Origin: an uncultured Eubacteriales bacterium | Lineage (GTDB): Bacteria > Bacillota > Clostridia > Christensenellales > Aristaeellaceae | DNA length: 13,816 bases | Direction: 5' to 3' | Assembly: GCA_900548125.1 (NCBI GenBank) | Contig: URJN01000021.1 | Span: 1 to 13,816, forward strand | Part shown: one piece after another, positions 1 to 5,620 of the stretch | Numbering within the stretch: the stretch's first letter is position 1 | How the letters are laid out: each line of letters starts with the position of its first letter | Notes under the pieces: generated by a model | Seen by the model: the letters and a program-made list of their open reading frames with translations, nothing else | Database searches by the model: none | Told to the model about the DNA's origin: nothing | Translations under genes and position numbers: made by a program

Positions 1-68
1 AGCGATGCCCTTGCTCCCTGAAACTGCCTTGCTGATTGATTCAGCGGGCGATGCCGATATTCCTGCAT

Positions 69-89
69 GCTCAGACGTTTTGTCTGAGC
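69..89 (-). other. Hairpin just downstream of ydhV
   Basis: A perfect 8-bp inverted repeat (GCTCAGAC / GTCTGAGC) with a 5-base loop lies 11 bases past the ydhV stop codon. Its position suggests a transcript-end or mRNA-protecting hairpin for the ydhY-ydhV operon. No run of T follows it on the minus strand, so it is not a textbook intrinsic terminator and transcription may continue into a gene beyond the window. The last 68 bases hold no supportable gene. Confidence 0.45.
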
Positions 90-100
90 GCACGGCATTC

Positions 101-2263
101 TTACTTAATCAGACCCAGCTCAGCCAGCTTGTCCGCCATGTCGCCCAAATCGAATTTCTCGAGGGTTTCGCGGGTCGGGATGCCGGTCTCGGTGTCCCAG
201 CCCATCGCCTCGTAGAACATCGTCTTGGCCTTTTCCATGTCGTCGCGATCCATCTTGACCGTGCCTTCGTCGAACGCCTTGAAGTCCGGCTCCTTGTCGA
301 ATACCCAAGCCGGAATGCTGTCGTGATCCTTACGCAGGTTGTCGCTGCCAAGGTTCAGTTTGAAGGAGATCGCGGTCATGGCGCGGAGCATGTTGGAGAT
401 GCGCTCGCAGTCAAAGTCGAGGCTGTCGCGGGTGTAATCCTCGCCGACAACCGCGGTCATGTACTTCGCATCCAGATCCAAATCGCCCTTGTAGCCGCGC
501 TTCTTGGACGGGGACAGGGTCATCGGGTACATCCAGTTGCACAGCGTCGCGGAATCATGCCACTGCTTGCCCAAGAATGCCCACTTCGCCAGACGAATCT
601 TGGCGTCGTTAATCGGGGTATAGTGCTTCGGTGCGTCGGTCGCGCCCTCGCCGAAGAAGCTCTCCAGAACCGGCTTGATGACTTCTTCGTAAGGAGAACC
701 GGAGCGCACAAAGTTGGTGCAGTGGTGAATCATGCAGTCACGGTTGTACATCAGGTTGTACAGCAGACCGCTCTGCCAGGCATCCTCGGAGGAGTGATGC
801 TTCGGGTAGCCGTTGTAGGTGACGTTGGTATTCTTGCCGGAAACCTCGTCGTAGTAGTTCTTGCCCGCGCTGTTCTTGGTCGCGTCGTCAAGTCCCCACG
901 CATGATAGAGGTAATAGGTGCCCTTGCCAATCTCGCCCCAAACGCCCTTGCCCTCGGCAATCAGGCGATAGAACTCGACCGTCCAGCGCGGATCGCCGTT
1001 CTTCATCAGATCCCACGGCACAGCGTTCCACTCTTCCTCGGTCATGTGTTCCTTGAGGATGCCGTCCTTATACAGACGGGCAAAGTCGGTGTAGAGGTTG
1101 CCGTAGTTGCACCATACGCCGTAATCGTCCTGCGCACGGGAGCCGGCACCGCCCAGAATCATCTTGGCGTCGCCCTCGTCCACGAAATCATGCGTGCCTT
1201 CCGGATAGATGTTGGCCTGCGCGACGATCGGCATGCAGGTGTTGGAAACATGCGTCGGCAGATCGTAATCCGCCAGCGGATCCATCTCATATTCGGTGTA
1301 GCAGCGAACCGGACAGGAAGAACAGCCGCCCTGCTTCACGGTATATTTCTCAGCGACGTGACCGAAGTCGAACACGCCCTTCTGGCAGCGCATCGCGGCG
1401 ACGTTGATCTGACCGACAGGCTGCTCGCCCGTGTCAACCGGACCGTTGGGAGCCTTGCCCCAGACAACGCCCGGCGCGCCCTGCCAGCGGTTCTTGACCG
1501 TAGCGGAATACTCCGCCCAGCTCTGCGGAACAGAAGGCACGTTGTGGTTATTGTTGCCGCCGACGAGTTCCTTAATCATGTAGTTGCTCAGCAGACGGAC
1601 TTCCATCGGACGGGCAATCTTGACCGCGCCCGTGCCGCGGCAGACCAGAGCCTTGAGCTTCTTGGAGCCCAGCACAGCACCGACGCCGCCGCCGCCGGAG
1701 TTGCCGACGGAAGTGACCATGCAGCTCATCGGAACGAGATTCTCGCCCGCCTGACCGATGGAAATCACGTCGAAGGTGTCGCCGTTTTCCTTGGAGAGGA
1801 CGGCGTTGGTTTCAAAGGTGCCCTTGCCCCAGACGTGGGAGGCATCCTCGATGGTCACGTTGTCGTCGTCAATCTTGAGGTAAACCGGCTTGTCGCTCTG
1901 CCCCTCGAGGATAATCGCGTCATAGCCGGCGTACTTCATCGCATGCGCGAAGTGACCGCCCATATGCGCGTCCACGATGGAGTTGCCCTTGGACCAGCAG
2001 GACAGGAACGAAACGTTCATACGGCCGGAGCAGGGAACGCCGGAGGCAGTCAGCGGGCCGACGCCGAATACGGCTTTCGACGCAGGACCGAGCGGGTCGG
2101 AATCCAGCGGGACCTCGTCCCAGATGACCTTATAGCCAAGACCCATGCCGCCGATGTAGGGCTTATACTTGGGCAGGGTATCTTCTTTGGTGATGGTGCC
2201 GGTGGACAGGTTGACGCGCAGTACGGTACCGGCCCAGCCGTTGATGCCATTCTTAACGGACAT
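101..2263 (-). CDS. ydhV: YdhV-like aldehyde:ferredoxin oxidoreductase family enzyme (Mo/W-bis-pterin)
   Basis: This 720-residue protein belongs to the AOR family, which oxidises aldehydes or related substrates with a bis-pterin W or Mo centre and one [4Fe-4S] cluster. The N-terminus (NGWAGTVLRVNLSTG, then IGGMGLGYK) is the usual AOR start. The cluster ligands appear to be C314, C317 and C321 (CxxCxxxC) plus C575 in DSATLC, the second DxxGLC-type pterin motif. The first such motif is altered to DDYGVWC (379-385). Length and many blocks (GANNNH-like GGNNNHNVPS, NRDCM, LCNWMYPMTLSP, the FDEGTVKMDRDDM tail) match what I recall of E. coli YdhV, about 700 aa and reported to bind a bis-Mo-MPT cofactor without nucleotide. 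There is no signal peptide. It lies 45 bp behind ydhY, in the same operon, with a good AGGAGG site 8 bases before the ATG. The substrate is unknown, and W versus Mo cannot be decided. Confidence 0.92.
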   Translation of the reverse strand: MSVKNGINGWAGTVLRVNLSTGTITKEDTLPKYKPYIGGMGLGYKVIWDEVPLDSDPLGPASKAVFGVGPLTASGVPCSGRMNVSFLSCWSKGNSIVDAHMGGHFAHAMKYAGYDAIILEGQSDKPVYLKIDDDNVTIEDASHVWGKGTFETNAVLSKENGDTFDVISIGQAGENLVPMSCMVTSVGNSGGGGVGAVLGSKKLKALVCRGTGAVKIARPMEVRLLSNYMIKELVGGNNNHNVPSVPQSWAEYSATVKNRWQGAPGVVWGKAPNGPVDTGEQPVGQINVAAMRCQKGVFDFGHVAEKYTVKQGGCSSCPVRCYTEYEMDPLADYDLPTHVSNTCMPIVAQANIYPEGTHDFVDEGDAKMILGGAGSRAQDDYGVWCNYGNLYTDFARLYKDGILKEHMTEEEWNAVPWDLMKNGDPRWTVEFYRLIAEGKGVWGEIGKGTYYLYHAWGLDDATKNSAGKNYYDEVSGKNTNVTYNGYPKHHSSEDAWQSGLLYNLMYNRDCMIHHCTNFVRSGSPYEEVIKPVLESFFGEGATDAPKHYTPINDAKIRLAKWAFLGKQWHDSATLCNWMYPMTLSPSKKRGYKGDLDLDAKYMTAVVGEDYTRDSLDFDCERISNMLRAMTAISFKLNLGSDNLRKDHDSIPAWVFDKEPDFKAFDEGTVKMDRDDMEKAKTMFYEAMGWDTETGIPTRETLEKFDLGDMADKLAELGLIK

Positions 2264-2308
2264 GATGTTACCCTCCTGATTTCTTATTTTTTTCCGGGTG
2301 AAACTTCA

Positions 2309-2938
2309 TCAGACGGCCTGAGCCGCAGCGGAAATCTTATCCCACGGGATGATGGACAGCGCACCGGACGGGCAGCCCTCTACGCAGGCGCCGCACATGA
2401 TGCACTTGGAGGATTTCTTGGTAACGGGGTTGACGGTCGGCATATGCCACGGGCAAGCCTCGTGGCAGGCACCGCAGCCTACGCACTTGTCCGGATCGAC
2501 GCGGCGGATACCGCTCTCGTCCGCGTAAATCGCCTGCATCGGGCAGGCGTTGCCGCAGGCAGGATCTTCGCACTGACGGCAGGTGTCAGGGAAGTAGGTC
2601 CAGTTGTTTTCGGTGTACAAGCCGTTTCCGTTGCGGCTGGAATACAGGTTGCGGGTCACCTTGACGCGGGAAATGTAGCTGGAGCAGCAGCCGTCGTTGG
2701 TCAGGGTGCAGTTGATTTCGCAGCGTTGACAGCCCACGCAGCGATCCGCATCCACGACGAGCAGACCCTGCGGGAAAGCCCATACGCGAACCTTATCCTC
2801 GGCTACCGCCTTTTCCGTGACGCCCATCGCACTGAGCATCGAGGTGGACAGCGCCAGACCAGCCAGACTCTTGCCGGAGAGCTTCAGGAACTGCCGACGA
2901 GTGTAGTCCTTGTCAAGGAAGCGCTTCTTATCAGCCAT
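2309..2938 (-). CDS. ydhY: YdhY-like Tat-exported ferredoxin with four [4Fe-4S] clusters
   Basis: This 209-residue electron-transfer subunit is the likely partner of the AOR enzyme encoded next. The N-terminus has a twin-arginine signal: TRRQFLK at 13-19, a hydrophobic stretch to about residue 40, and an AVA/E site suggesting cleavage after residue 46. Four cysteine sets follow: C67/C70/C73/C77, C120/C123/C128/C132, C152/C155/C158/C162 and C179/C182/C185/C189, the last three ending in CP. This is the HycB/NrfC/DmsB-like 16-Cys pattern. Length and order of motifs match E. coli YdhY (about 208 aa). C84 and C85 are extra cysteines outside the four sets. The start has a strong AGGAGG site 6-7 bases upstream. 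It is the first gene of the ydhY-ydhV operon, behind a leader of about 290 nt. Export would need the tat genes encoded divergently next door. The electron donor or acceptor on the outside is not in view. Confidence 0.93.
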   Translation of the reverse strand: MADKKRFLDKDYTRRQFLKLSGKSLAGLALSTSMLSAMGVTEKAVAEDKVRVWAFPQGLLVVDADRCVGCQRCEINCTLTNDGCCSSYISRVKVTRNLYSSRNGNGLYTENNWTYFPDTCRQCEDPACGNACPMQAIYADESGIRRVDPDKCVGCGACHEACPWHMPTVNPVTKKSSKCIMCGACVEGCPSGALSIIPWDKISAAAQAV

Positions 2939-3230
2939 GTTGTCTCCTCCTTTTGAAACTGGGTTGCATTTGCTATGTAAATCCGCTCACGCGAAACCGA
3001 CGCGGGACTGCTGAGGGATTTACAGCCTTTTCCGAATACAAAAACAGAGTCTCGCCTGATCGCCTCCGCATGAAGCTCTTTTCTGCCTGCGGCATGAAAA
3101 AAACTACACATAAAAAAGCGGTACAGGGGAAACTCCTTCGCAAAATGGCAGGCGATGCGATTGCCCGCGTCACCCATTGGCTTGATAGACCCGAAGGGTC
3201 ACACAAGCGCGGATTTTCTCTGTTTCTGCT
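2939..3230 (-). promoter_or_regulatory. Long structured 5' leader of ydhY-ydhV (possible riboswitch)
   Basis: From the predicted start site near 3230 to the ydhY ATG is about 290 nt without a credible gene. Read as RNA it contains three clear elements. The first is a nested stem (3212-3165) closed by CCGCG/CGCGG, then CUUG/CAAG, then a GACCC-UUC-GGGUC hairpin. The second is an overlapping, mutually exclusive stem AAUGG/CCAUU plus CGGGC/GCCUG (about 3177-3144), followed by a U6 run at 3117-3112. The third is a long hairpin at 3024-2976 with a 9-bp outer stem (UGUAAAUCC/GGAUUUACA) and CUCA/UGAG and CGCG/CGCG inner stems, ending 37 bases before the ATG. Such a leader before a pterin enzyme operon suggests metabolite control, for example by Moco/Tuco. 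I could not match it to the Moco riboswitch consensus with confidence, so its function is inference. Confidence 0.5.
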
Positions 3231-3236
3231 ACACAC

Positions 3237-3265
3237 AGAATAGCACAAAAAACATCTGTTTGCAA
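3237..3265 (-). promoter_or_regulatory. Sigma-A-type promoter for ydhY-ydhV
   Basis: On the minus strand, TTGCAA (3265-3260) and TATTCT (3242-3237) are separated by exactly 17 bases, with TGC directly before the -10 box (extended -10). Transcription would start near 3230. This is the only strong promoter found upstream of ydhY, and it implies the long leader described separately. Confidence 0.7.
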
Positions 3266-3340
3266 GAAGAAATCGTATTTTTTTTAACGAAAAGTTTATG
3301 TGTTCATCAAAAACCAGCCATACCAAACGATTGAACTTAT

Positions 3341-3354
3341 TTAGTGTATACTAA
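3341..3354. promoter_or_regulatory. Palindrome TTAGT-GTAT-ACTAA between divergent promoters
   Basis: A perfect 5-bp inverted repeat with a 4-base centre sits 25 bases upstream of the tat -35 box and about 75 bases upstream of the ydhY -35 box, in AT-rich DNA. This is a typical place and size for a repressor or activator half-site pair, but I do not recognise the regulator. A chance palindrome in AT-rich sequence is possible. Confidence 0.3.
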
Positions 3355-3379
3355 CATATAAAGTACGGGAAGATTGCGA

Positions 3380-3408
3380 TTGACATTTTTCTGACTATGC
3401 GATATGAT
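3380..3408 (+). promoter_or_regulatory. Sigma-A promoter of the tatBAC operon
   Basis: A consensus TTGACA (-35, 3380-3385) is followed after 17 bases by TATGAT (-10, 3403-3408). Transcription would start near 3415, giving a short leader of about 37 nt before the TTG start at 3452. This is the best promoter in the window. Confidence 0.85.
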
Positions 3409-3451
3409 AGACGAAGCGAACAAGCGACACAGAAAAGGAGGTTGTTAGGAT

Positions 3452-3799
3452 TTGAATATCGGCTTTGGCGAGCTGATTATGATCCTGCTCGTAGCCTTTC
3501 TGGTTGTCGGGCCCAAGGATCTGCCCAAGGTAGCGAGATGGCTGGGGCGTCAGGTTCGGATGATTCGCCGAATGATTGAAGAACTTAAAAAGGAAACCGG
3601 CTGGGATGATATGGAACGTGAAATCAATCAGACCGCCGAGGAAATCAAGCAGACGAAAAAAGAGCTGGACGTCCGCGACGAGCTGCGCGATGCGTCCCAG
3701 GAGCTTCAGCGTAATCTGAATGCCCTGAAGAAGGACGTTGACAAGATGGACGAAGAAGCGAAAAAAGAACGGGAAGCCAGAAAGCATTTAAAATCCTGA
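3452..3799 (+). CDS. tatB: TatB-like Sec-independent translocase subunit
   Basis: This 115-residue protein has one N-terminal membrane segment (about residues 5-20, GELIMILLVAFLVVG), then the GPKDLP hinge and an amphipathic helix. A long charged, coiled-coil-like tail follows, rich in E, K, D and R (about 45-115). GPxxLP and the long helical tail are TatB features: TatB forms the signal-peptide receptor with TatC and hands cargo to TatA. The start codon is TTG, supported by AAGGAGG ten bases upstream, and no in-frame ATG gives the full N-terminus. It is first in the tatB-tatA-tatC operon, behind a near-consensus promoter. Many Bacillota Tat systems lack a separate TatB, so a second TatA-type paralog is the alternative reading. 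The hinge and tail favour TatB. Confidence 0.82.
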   Translation: MNIGFGELIMILLVAFLVVGPKDLPKVARWLGRQVRMIRRMIEELKKETGWDDMEREINQTAEEIKQTKKELDVRDELRDASQELQRNLNALKKDVDKMDEEAKKEREARKHLKS

Positions 3800-3827
3800 A
3801 CGGAATATTTAAGGAGGAAATACAACT

Positions 3828-4010
3828 ATGAGACTGGGTACGACTGAGATTATTCTGATTATTGTGTTGGCATTGGTGCTTTTCGGCGGAAGCAAGCTCT
3901 CCGGCGTGGGCAAGGCACTGGGTACGAGCATCAAGGACTTCAAGAAGGCCGTCAAGGAGGACGAACCGGCTGAGAAGACCGAAGAAAAGCCGGATGACAA
4001 GCAGGGCTGA
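3828..4010 (+). CDS. tatA: TatA Sec-independent translocase pore subunit
   Basis: This short 60-residue protein has a membrane helix (about residues 6-18), the invariant FG pair (F19-G20) and an amphipathic helix SKLSGVGKALGTSIKDFKKAV. A short acidic tail follows. These are the hallmarks of TatA, which oligomerises to let folded Tat cargo cross the membrane. The LP of the usual hinge is replaced by LS. The start is supported by a strong AAGGAGG site eight bases before the ATG, with no apparent structure over it, in contrast to the tatC site downstream. It follows tatB by 28 bp. Its likely local cargo is the YdhY ferredoxin encoded divergently. Confidence 0.93.
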   Translation: MRLGTTEIILIIVLALVLFGGSKLSGVGKALGTSIKDFKKAVKEDEPAEKTEEKPDDKQG

Positions 4011-4012
4011 GG

Positions 4013-4041
4013 CTTACCCGCAAAAAAGAAACGGGGGTAAG
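4013..4041 (+). promoter_or_regulatory. Hairpin covering the tatC ribosome site
   Basis: CTTACCC (4013-4019) and GGGTAAG (4035-4041) form a perfect 7-bp stem whose 3' arm covers most of the only candidate Shine-Dalgarno sequence of tatC (GGGGG, 4033-4037). It begins 2 bases after the tatA stop codon. There is no T run, so it is not a terminator. It would be expected to lower tatC translation relative to tatA, matching the known excess of TatA over TatC. The effect is inferred. Confidence 0.5.
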
Positions 4042-4043
4042 TC

Positions 4044-4826
4044 ATGAACAAGCAAGACAAAACACAACGGGACGAGATGCAGCGTCACGAGGTGGATGAG
4101 GAAAAGGCGTCGATTCTGACTCATCTCAATGCGCTGCGCCGCATGCTGATGATTAGCGCGGGAACGGTGCTGGCAGCCTTTGTGTTGATTTTTTATCTGT
4201 GCATTGATTGGCTGATGAGCCTGATTACCGGTCCGATTTCGGCGCGCGGCGTTGAGCTGATTTATACCGCGATGTCTGAAGCTCTGATGACCAAGTTCAA
4301 GGTCGCGCTGATTGCGGCGGTGATTGTGGCAAGTCCTGTCATTATCTGGCAGGTCTGGCAGTTCATCAAGCCCGCGCTGTATCCCGAGGAGCGGCGGCTG
4401 TTTCGGCTGCTGTTCTTTATCGCGCTGATTCTGTTTTTGGTCGGTGTGGTGTTCTGCTATTTCGCCGTGTATTATCTGGCGGTCGATTTCTTCATTATCT
4501 CCGGCGAAAATCTGGCGACGCCTATGCTGTCGATTGATAAATACGTAAACTTCCTGTTTGGCTTCCTGCTGCCCTTCGGCATCGCGTTCCAGCTGCCTGT
4601 GGCGATGTTTATCACCACCCGCATGGGCTGGACGGATTCCAAGAGCCTGGCAAGCAAACGCAAATACGTAATTCTGGGTCTGGCGGTTGCGGCAGCCATT
4701 TTGACGCCGCCGGATGTGGTCAGCCAGTTGATGTTGCTGATTCCCATGTGTGTGCTTTTTGAATTGGGCGTGATTGTCAGCAAGACGGTTAAACCGCGCG
4801 TCCGTCCGGAAGATGAAGAAGCCTGA
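4044..4826 (+). CDS. tatC: TatC Sec-independent translocase receptor subunit
   Basis: This 260-residue protein has six predicted membrane segments (roughly 36-53, 85-105, 118-145, 165-188, 207-222 and 226-243), as in all TatC proteins. TatC binds twin-arginine signal peptides on the cytoplasmic side. The family block FIKPALYPEERRLF is present, including the glutamate equivalent to E. coli E103. In the N-terminal HLxELR block, however, the sequence is HLNALRR, so Ala30 stands where E. coli has Glu15, a residue important for contacting the RR motif. The N-terminal tail before the block is longer than usual (about 26 residues) and highly charged. It is the last gene of the tat operon, closed by a hairpin terminator about 30 bp downstream. 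The ATG at 4044 is the only reasonable start. Confidence 0.94.
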   Translation: MNKQDKTQRDEMQRHEVDEEKASILTHLNALRRMLMISAGTVLAAFVLIFYLCIDWLMSLITGPISARGVELIYTAMSEALMTKFKVALIAAVIVASPVIIWQVWQFIKPALYPEERRLFRLLFFIALILFLVGVVFCYFAVYYLAVDFFIISGENLATPMLSIDKYVNFLFGFLLPFGIAFQLPVAMFITTRMGWTDSKSLASKRKYVILGLAVAAAILTPPDVVSQLMLLIPMCVLFELGVIVSKTVKPRVRPEDEEA

Positions 4827-4857
4827 AAATAGAAGAGCCTCAGCAAAATGAAAAGCA

Positions 4858-4899
4858 AAGGAGCTGGTTCGACCCGTTTGGCGGGGAGACCGGCTCCTT
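4858..4899. terminator. Bidirectional terminator between tatC and mobB
   Basis: A 12-bp stem (AAGGAGCTGGTT / GACCGGCTCCTT, with two G-U pairs as RNA) encloses an inner CCCG/CGGG stem. On the minus strand it is followed by a T-rich stretch (TTTGCTTTTCATTTT), and on the plus strand by CTTATAT. It sits between two convergent genes and probably ends both transcripts, more convincingly mobB. Confidence 0.75.
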
Positions 4900-4958
4900 C
4901 TTATATGGTTATACATTAAGGACATTCTGAAAATAAACCGAGATGAAGCGCGAAAAAA

Positions 4959-5429
4959 TTAAAGAAGCGTGCCTATGAAATCGGCAATGGCGTCGATGTC
5001 CGATGGGCTGAATACAGGCAGCTTCGTTTCGCAGGGCAAATCCGTGATGACGGCGCACCGCCATTCTTCGCAGGAGCGGAAGGGGGCGTCCTGCGTGCGC
5101 CAAACCTCCAGAGTCGGCAGATGGGCTTCGCGGTCAAACCCTTCGATCAGAATTAAATCCATATCGGGCATCAGCGCGAGCGTCTGCGCCAGATTCATGG
5201 GGCGCGAATCGAGCAGGGCTGTTCCGTCCGGAGCGGCAAGCACCACAGCGGCGGCTCCGGAGCCGCGATAACGGTCGGTGTCGCTTCCGTGTTGATCCAT
5301 GGAAAGCGAATGGTGGGTGTGCTTGACGACGCCTACGCGCAGTCCCCTGCCCATCAGCAGGGGAATCAGCCGCTCGATTAACGTCGTTTTTCCGGAATCA
5401 GACCATCCGGCGATGCAAACAGCTTTCAT
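4959..5429 (-). CDS. mobB: MobB-type GTP-binding molybdopterin-guanine dinucleotide accessory protein
   Basis: This 156-residue P-loop protein has GWSDSGKTT at its N-terminus (Walker A), then VGVVKHTHH, a KHxHH-like block typical of MobB, and LILIEGFDRE. MobB assists MobA in attaching GMP to molybdopterin to give MGD; it binds GTP but is not strictly essential in E. coli. I chose the ATG at 5429 (MKAVCIAGW) because the AAGGGAG site lies 8-9 bases before it. An in-frame ATG two codons upstream is too close to that site, and the upstream extension to 5492 overlaps the promoter. The gene stands alone on the minus strand, convergent with tatC and divergent from the Moco operon. MobA is not in this window. 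An MGD-making step is not needed for AOR enzymes, so MobB serves other enzymes. Confidence 0.9.
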   Translation of the reverse strand: MKAVCIAGWSDSGKTTLIERLIPLLMGRGLRVGVVKHTHHSLSMDQHGSDTDRYRGSGAAAVVLAAPDGTALLDSRPMNLAQTLALMPDMDLILIEGFDREAHLPTLEVWRTQDAPFRSCEEWRCAVITDLPCETKLPVFSPSDIDAIADFIGTLL

Positions 5430-5463
5430 GGGCATTGCTCCCTTGAAATGAAATATTGCGTAT

Positions 5464-5492
5464 ATTGTACCATAAACCATCGTGCTGTACAA
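5464..5492 (-). promoter_or_regulatory. Sigma-A promoter of mobB (extended -10)
   Basis: On the minus strand, TTGTAC (5492-5487) and TACAAT (5469-5464) are spaced by 17 bases, with TGG directly before the -10 box. The start site would be near 5457, giving a leader of about 28 nt. Confidence 0.72.
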
Positions 5493-5535
5493 ATAGGAAA
5501 ATGGGGAAGTCAGGGCTTTGCTCCAAACTCTTTTC

Positions 5536-5568
5536 GGAATCCCAAGCCTAAAACGTTTGCGGGATTTC
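5536..5568. promoter_or_regulatory. Inverted repeat between mobB and the Moco operon
   Basis: GGAATCCC (5536-5543) and GGGATTTC (5561-5568) can pair over 8 bp (one G-U as RNA) around a 17-base loop that itself holds AAACGTTT. It lies between the divergent mobB and 5621 genes, about 50 bases before the latter's start. No T run follows in either direction. It could be an operator or leader hairpin. TATCAT at 5593-5598 is a possible -10 for the plus-strand operon, but I find no good -35. Confidence 0.3.
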
Positions 5569-5620
5569 TAAAAAATCATAGGTGTATCGTTGTATCATAG
5601 AAGAAAGCGGGGAAAAACAA

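Noticed and set aside
1..68. Minus-strand ATG at 68 open to the window edge
   Set aside because: It starts inside the hairpin arm, has no ribosome site and only about 22 codons are visible. A downstream gene is possible but cannot be supported.
5..2956. 983-codon open frame on the plus strand opposite ydhV and ydhY
   Set aside because: It mirrors two well-supported genes with conserved motifs on the other strand. Its sequence is repetitive in A, V, R, H and L, with no domain, and such frames arise from GC-biased third positions.
2939..3230. Calling the ydhY leader a Moco riboswitch outright
   Set aside because: Only short resemblances to the E. coli moaA leader were seen, and the P2 and P3 pairings do not line up. 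It is kept as a structured leader of unknown class.
2953..3326. Small open frames on both strands in the ydhY-tat intergenic region
   Set aside because: They have no ribosome sites or protein-like composition, and they overlap RNA stems and promoter elements that explain the sequence better.
5430..5492. N-terminal extension of mobB to 5492
   Set aside because: It would place coding sequence over a strong extended -10 promoter. The MKAVCIAGW start has the ribosome site and matches the family N-terminus.
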